From Chloroflexota bacterium (GTDB lineage Bacteria > Chloroflexota > Dehalococcoidia > Lucifugimonadales > UBA3495): a stretch of 7,508 bases of DNA. The translations under genes and the position numbers were made by a program. Numbering within the stretch: the stretch's first letter is position 1; each line of letters starts with the position of its first letter. Location of the stretch: positions 1 through 7,508 of the forward strand of contig JADFQT010000122.1 of the NCBI GenBank assembly GCA_022561675.1. Direction: 5' to 3'. Shown here piece after piece: positions 6,060 through 7,508 of the stretch. Below the pieces are notes generated by a model, which was given only the letters and a program-made list of their open reading frames with translations, made no database searches and had not been told where the DNA came from.

Positions 6060-6239
6060 TTAGAGCCTGTGTTCGAAGATACCCGGGCATAGCATAACTT
6101 CCCGCACGTCATTCCGGCGCAGGCCGGAATCCAGCGTCATCTGCCCATCGACCAGGAGGCGGCATCTGGGCTCCGGCATTCGCCGGAGCGACGAATACTC
6201 CGTCATAGGGCCCATCGATGCTTTTGACACAGGCTCTTA
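6060..6239. mobile_element. MITE-like palindromic element with target-site duplication
   Basis: Terminal inverted repeats GAGCCTGTGT (6063-6072) and ACACAGGCTC (6227-6236) are perfect, and are flanked on both sides by TTA (6060-6062 and 6237-6239), as for a TA or TTA target duplication. Inside are two 27-nt units in opposite orientation, 6108-6134 and 6166-6192, each a hairpin with an 8-bp stem: ATTCCGGC/GCCGGAAT and GCTCCGGC/GCCGGAGC. The stems differ by compensatory changes. The element carries no ORF, so it would need a transposase in trans. The right TTA is the stop codon of the cyclophilin gene. The GTCATTCCGGC...CCAG unit is of a type widespread in bacterial intergenic repeats. Confidence 0.65.
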
Positions 6240-6770
6240 GGCCTCGATGGGCTGCTCGTCGATATTTATTGAGAGGATGGCCAACCTCTGAGTGGGTTTG
6301 GATTTCTCGCCCCCAGGCGAGGTGGGGGATGTGGCCAGGGTATTCAGGGTATCTTCCCCTTCAGTCAGCTGGCCGAAAATGGTGTAGTTGGGCGGCAGGC
6401 CCGTGTTGCCCCCGTGGACGATGAAGAACTGACTGCCGTTGGTATTAGGACCGGAGTTGGCCATGGCCAGCGTCCCTTTGGTGTAGGGACGTTTAACCGG
6501 TTCATCTGGAAAGCGGTATCCCGGTCCTCCGGTCCCATCGCCTTTGGGACAGCCGCCTTGAATCATGAACCCGGAAATGATCCGGTGGAAACATCCATCA
6601 TCGTAGAAACCGTCGCGGGCCAGAAAAACGAAGTTGTTTACAGCCCGGGGAGCTTCGGCTGGGAATAGCTCCAGGGTCATACTGCCGTGATCGGTTTCAA
6701 TAGTCGCGGAGTATCGCATGGTGGGGTCCAGAATAAGTCCTGGTGCGTTTTCGTACTGCTTTGGGGGCAT
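6237..6770 (-). CDS. Cyclophilin-type peptidyl-prolyl cis-trans isomerase
   Basis: 177 aa. ATG at 6770-6768 follows AGGAGA with a 4-5 nt gap. Catalyses cis-trans isomerisation of X-Pro bonds to aid protein folding; no signal peptide or lipobox is visible, so it is cytoplasmic. Cyclophilin hallmarks run in order: MTLELFPAEAPRAVNNFVFL (31-50), FHRIISGFMIQGG (61-73, catalytic Arg63 and Gln71), GTGGPGYRFPDE (79-90), GTLAMANSGPNTNGSQFFI (99-117) and YTIFGQLTEGED (129-140). The length fits bacterial PpiB-type enzymes, with about 17 extra residues at the N-terminus (MPPKQYENAPGLILDP). An internal Met18 is a possible alternative start, but no ribosome site precedes it. The stop codon TAA is part of the flanking target duplication of the MITE-like element, and the protein end looks intact. 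It is preceded by a strong hairpin, so probably has its own promoter, not clearly visible. Confidence 0.95.
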   Translation of the reverse strand: MPPKQYENAPGLILDPTMRYSATIETDHGSMTLELFPAEAPRAVNNFVFLARDGFYDDGCFHRIISGFMIQGGCPKGDGTGGPGYRFPDEPVKRPYTKGTLAMANSGPNTNGSQFFIVHGGNTGLPPNYTIFGQLTEGEDTLNTLATSPTSPGGEKSKPTQRLAILSINIDEQPIEA

Positions 6771-6869
6771 TTTTTCTCCTAAATTCTCGGCCAGGCTAAA
6801 GCCTCAACCAGGGGCTGCCGGTCTAGTCAATGGAGTATTCCATGGCATGGTCAATAACCGGGCAAGGCT

Positions 6870-6897
6870 GAGGGCCTCGAAGAATTCCGAGGCCCTC
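6870..6897 (-). terminator. Strong hairpin after the 153-aa gene, terminator-like
   Basis: GAGGGCCTCG (6870-6879) pairs perfectly with CGAGGCCCTC (6888-6897) around an 8-nt loop. It lies 45 bp past the stop of the minus-strand gene at 6942 and about 100 bp before the cyclophilin start. The T-run expected of a canonical intrinsic terminator is missing (AGCCTTGC follows), so it may terminate inefficiently or serve as a 3' stabiliser. Confidence 0.5.
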
Positions 6898-6941
6898 TCC
6901 AGAGTGTAGGGGCTTTGCCGGGATGCTGTCACAACACCGGC

Positions 6942-7403
6942 TCATGACGACATTGGTGTCGCTTCGGCGCGGCTGTGGGTCTTGCTCTCCGCCCAGGCCA
7001 CGATCTTGGGCAGGACCGCATCTACCTCTCGCTGGTCGAATTTGCGGGCGACCTCGTCGGCCTGACACTTCAGTAGCATTACCGGCAGCCGGTTTTTGAT
7101 TTTGTCCAGGGCCCAAGCCATGGGGTCTCCTTCCGCGGTAAAATCCAGCTCCAGCCGAATGTTCTGCTTGATGGTGGCGTTCCGGTAGTGATAATGGGGC
7201 GCTATCCGGAACATGTCGAGCCGCAGCAACTCCTTGTCGTCGCCGGGGATGTCATTGCCGTAAACGTGGATGCAGACTCCCTCGTCCCTGCCTCCGACGT
7301 TGGTCCGGTACTCCAAGCCGAAGCTCACCGCTCCTGCCGGTATCAGCTCTTCGGATCCCGCAGTTTCTCCGCCCATCTGGGAGTGCATTGCCTCTTGGGT
7401 CAT
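6942..7403 (-). CDS. Conserved-looking protein of unknown function, 153 aa
   Basis: The frame is open to 7439, but the start is put at 7403 (MTQEAMHSQMGGE) because a perfect AGGAGGT (7412-7418) lies 8 nt upstream; the 7439 start would place that site inside the gene. No family is recognised. Residues 25-70 look like beta strands (GAVSFGLEYRTNV, GVCIHVYGND), followed by FRIAPHYHYRN (66-76), with three aromatic/His residues in a row that might bind metal or a ligand, then IRLELDFTAEGDPMAWALDK and a helical C-terminus rich in Lys, Asp and Glu. No signal peptide or membrane segment is seen. The protein is therefore probably soluble and cytoplasmic. It is co-directional with the cyclophilin gene, but the hairpin between them suggests separate transcripts. 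Confidence 0.75.
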   Translation of the reverse strand: MTQEAMHSQMGGETAGSEELIPAGAVSFGLEYRTNVGGRDEGVCIHVYGNDIPGDDKELLRLDMFRIAPHYHYRNATIKQNIRLELDFTAEGDPMAWALDKIKNRLPVMLLKCQADEVARKFDQREVDAVLPKIVAWAESKTHSRAEATPMSS

Positions 7404-7411
7404 GTCACTGT

Positions 7412-7418
7412 ACCTCCT
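7412..7418 (-). promoter_or_regulatory. Ribosome binding site fixing the start at 7403
   Basis: AGGAGGT on the minus strand, fully complementary to the 16S anti-Shine-Dalgarno core, 8 nt before the ATG at 7403. It decides against the longer frame that begins at 7439. Confidence 0.85.
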
Positions 7419-7508
7419 CGGAAATTTCTCTCGGGGCAAGTTTCCTCTGGGCTCCCCGGTCCCATACTAATGACAAGATGAAGCGCTTAAGGGTTGGTGC
7501 GGCGGTCC

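Noticed and set aside
5635..6090. Minus-strand open frame of 151 codons
   Set aside because: Mostly antisense to rsmI and running through the structured region into the MITE-like element; no ribosome site or motif.
6108..6192. CRISPR-like pair of repeats
   Set aside because: Only two units, in opposite orientation and inside terminal inverted repeats, which fits a palindromic element and not an array.
6210..6252. GCCCATCGA / TCGATGGGC inverted repeat across the right end of the MITE-like element
   Set aside because: A 9-bp match with a 25-nt loop that joins element and host coding sequence; no T-run follows, and it is most likely chance.
6823..7116. Minus-strand open frame of 97 codons
   Set aside because: It overlaps the 153-aa gene in another frame and reads through the terminator-like hairpin; composition is shadow-like.
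7404..7439. Longer start at 7439 for the 153-aa gene
   Set aside because: The perfect AGGAGGT at 7412-7418 lies inside that extension and points to the ATG at 7403.

Overview
The window appears to be chromosomal DNA of an environmental Chloroflexota bacterium, most likely a Dehalococcoidia or SAR202-type lineage. This is inferred from the cytoplasmic reductive-dehalogenase-like (RdhA-like) genes without export signals and from the moderately high GC. It is a judgement from gene content, with no marker gene to confirm it. Six genes lie on the minus strand and one (rsmI) on the plus strand. There is no tRNA, rRNA or CRISPR array.

Left part (1-3060): two tandem minus-strand paralogues of an RdhA-like iron-sulfur protein. 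The left one is cut by the window edge (1-437) and the right one is complete (1693-2976). Their first 145 residues align without gaps at about three-quarters identity, and both genes share a promoter layout (TTGAC[A/T], 15 bp, TATACCGT). Between them is a 158-aa protein with a MerR/excisionase-like helix-turn-helix and a small Cys-rich C-terminal part (587-1063), a candidate local regulator. The approximately 630-bp stretch from 1064 to 1692 holds no convincing gene. It contains an unsupported 107-codon ORF, a possible worn-down repeat near 1184-1212, and a strong 13-bp terminator stem that closes the complete RdhA-like gene.

Middle (3060-5090): a thiamine-diphosphate-dependent enzyme of the acetolactate synthase / 2-hydroxyacyl-CoA lyase superfamily (start corrected to 4861), with a long inverted repeat just past its stop. 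It is divergent from the next gene, rsmI, whose -10-like box lies so close to the ATG that the mRNA may be leaderless.

Right part (5090-7508): rsmI (16S rRNA 2'-O-methyltransferase), then a 305-bp intergenic stretch with two distinct items. One is a compact sequence that can fold as a three-way junction (5938-6009). The other is a MITE-like element of about 175 bp with 10-bp terminal inverted repeats flanked by TTA (6060-6239), which has landed exactly in the stop codon of the neighbouring cyclophilin gene. The cyclophilin-type peptidyl-prolyl isomerase (6237-6770) follows, then a strong hairpin and a 153-aa protein of unknown function (6942-7403).

The most interesting parts are the duplicated RdhA-like module with its intervening HTH gene and shared unusual promoters, and the MITE-like insertion that keeps the host stop codon. 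The rest is ordinary housekeeping.
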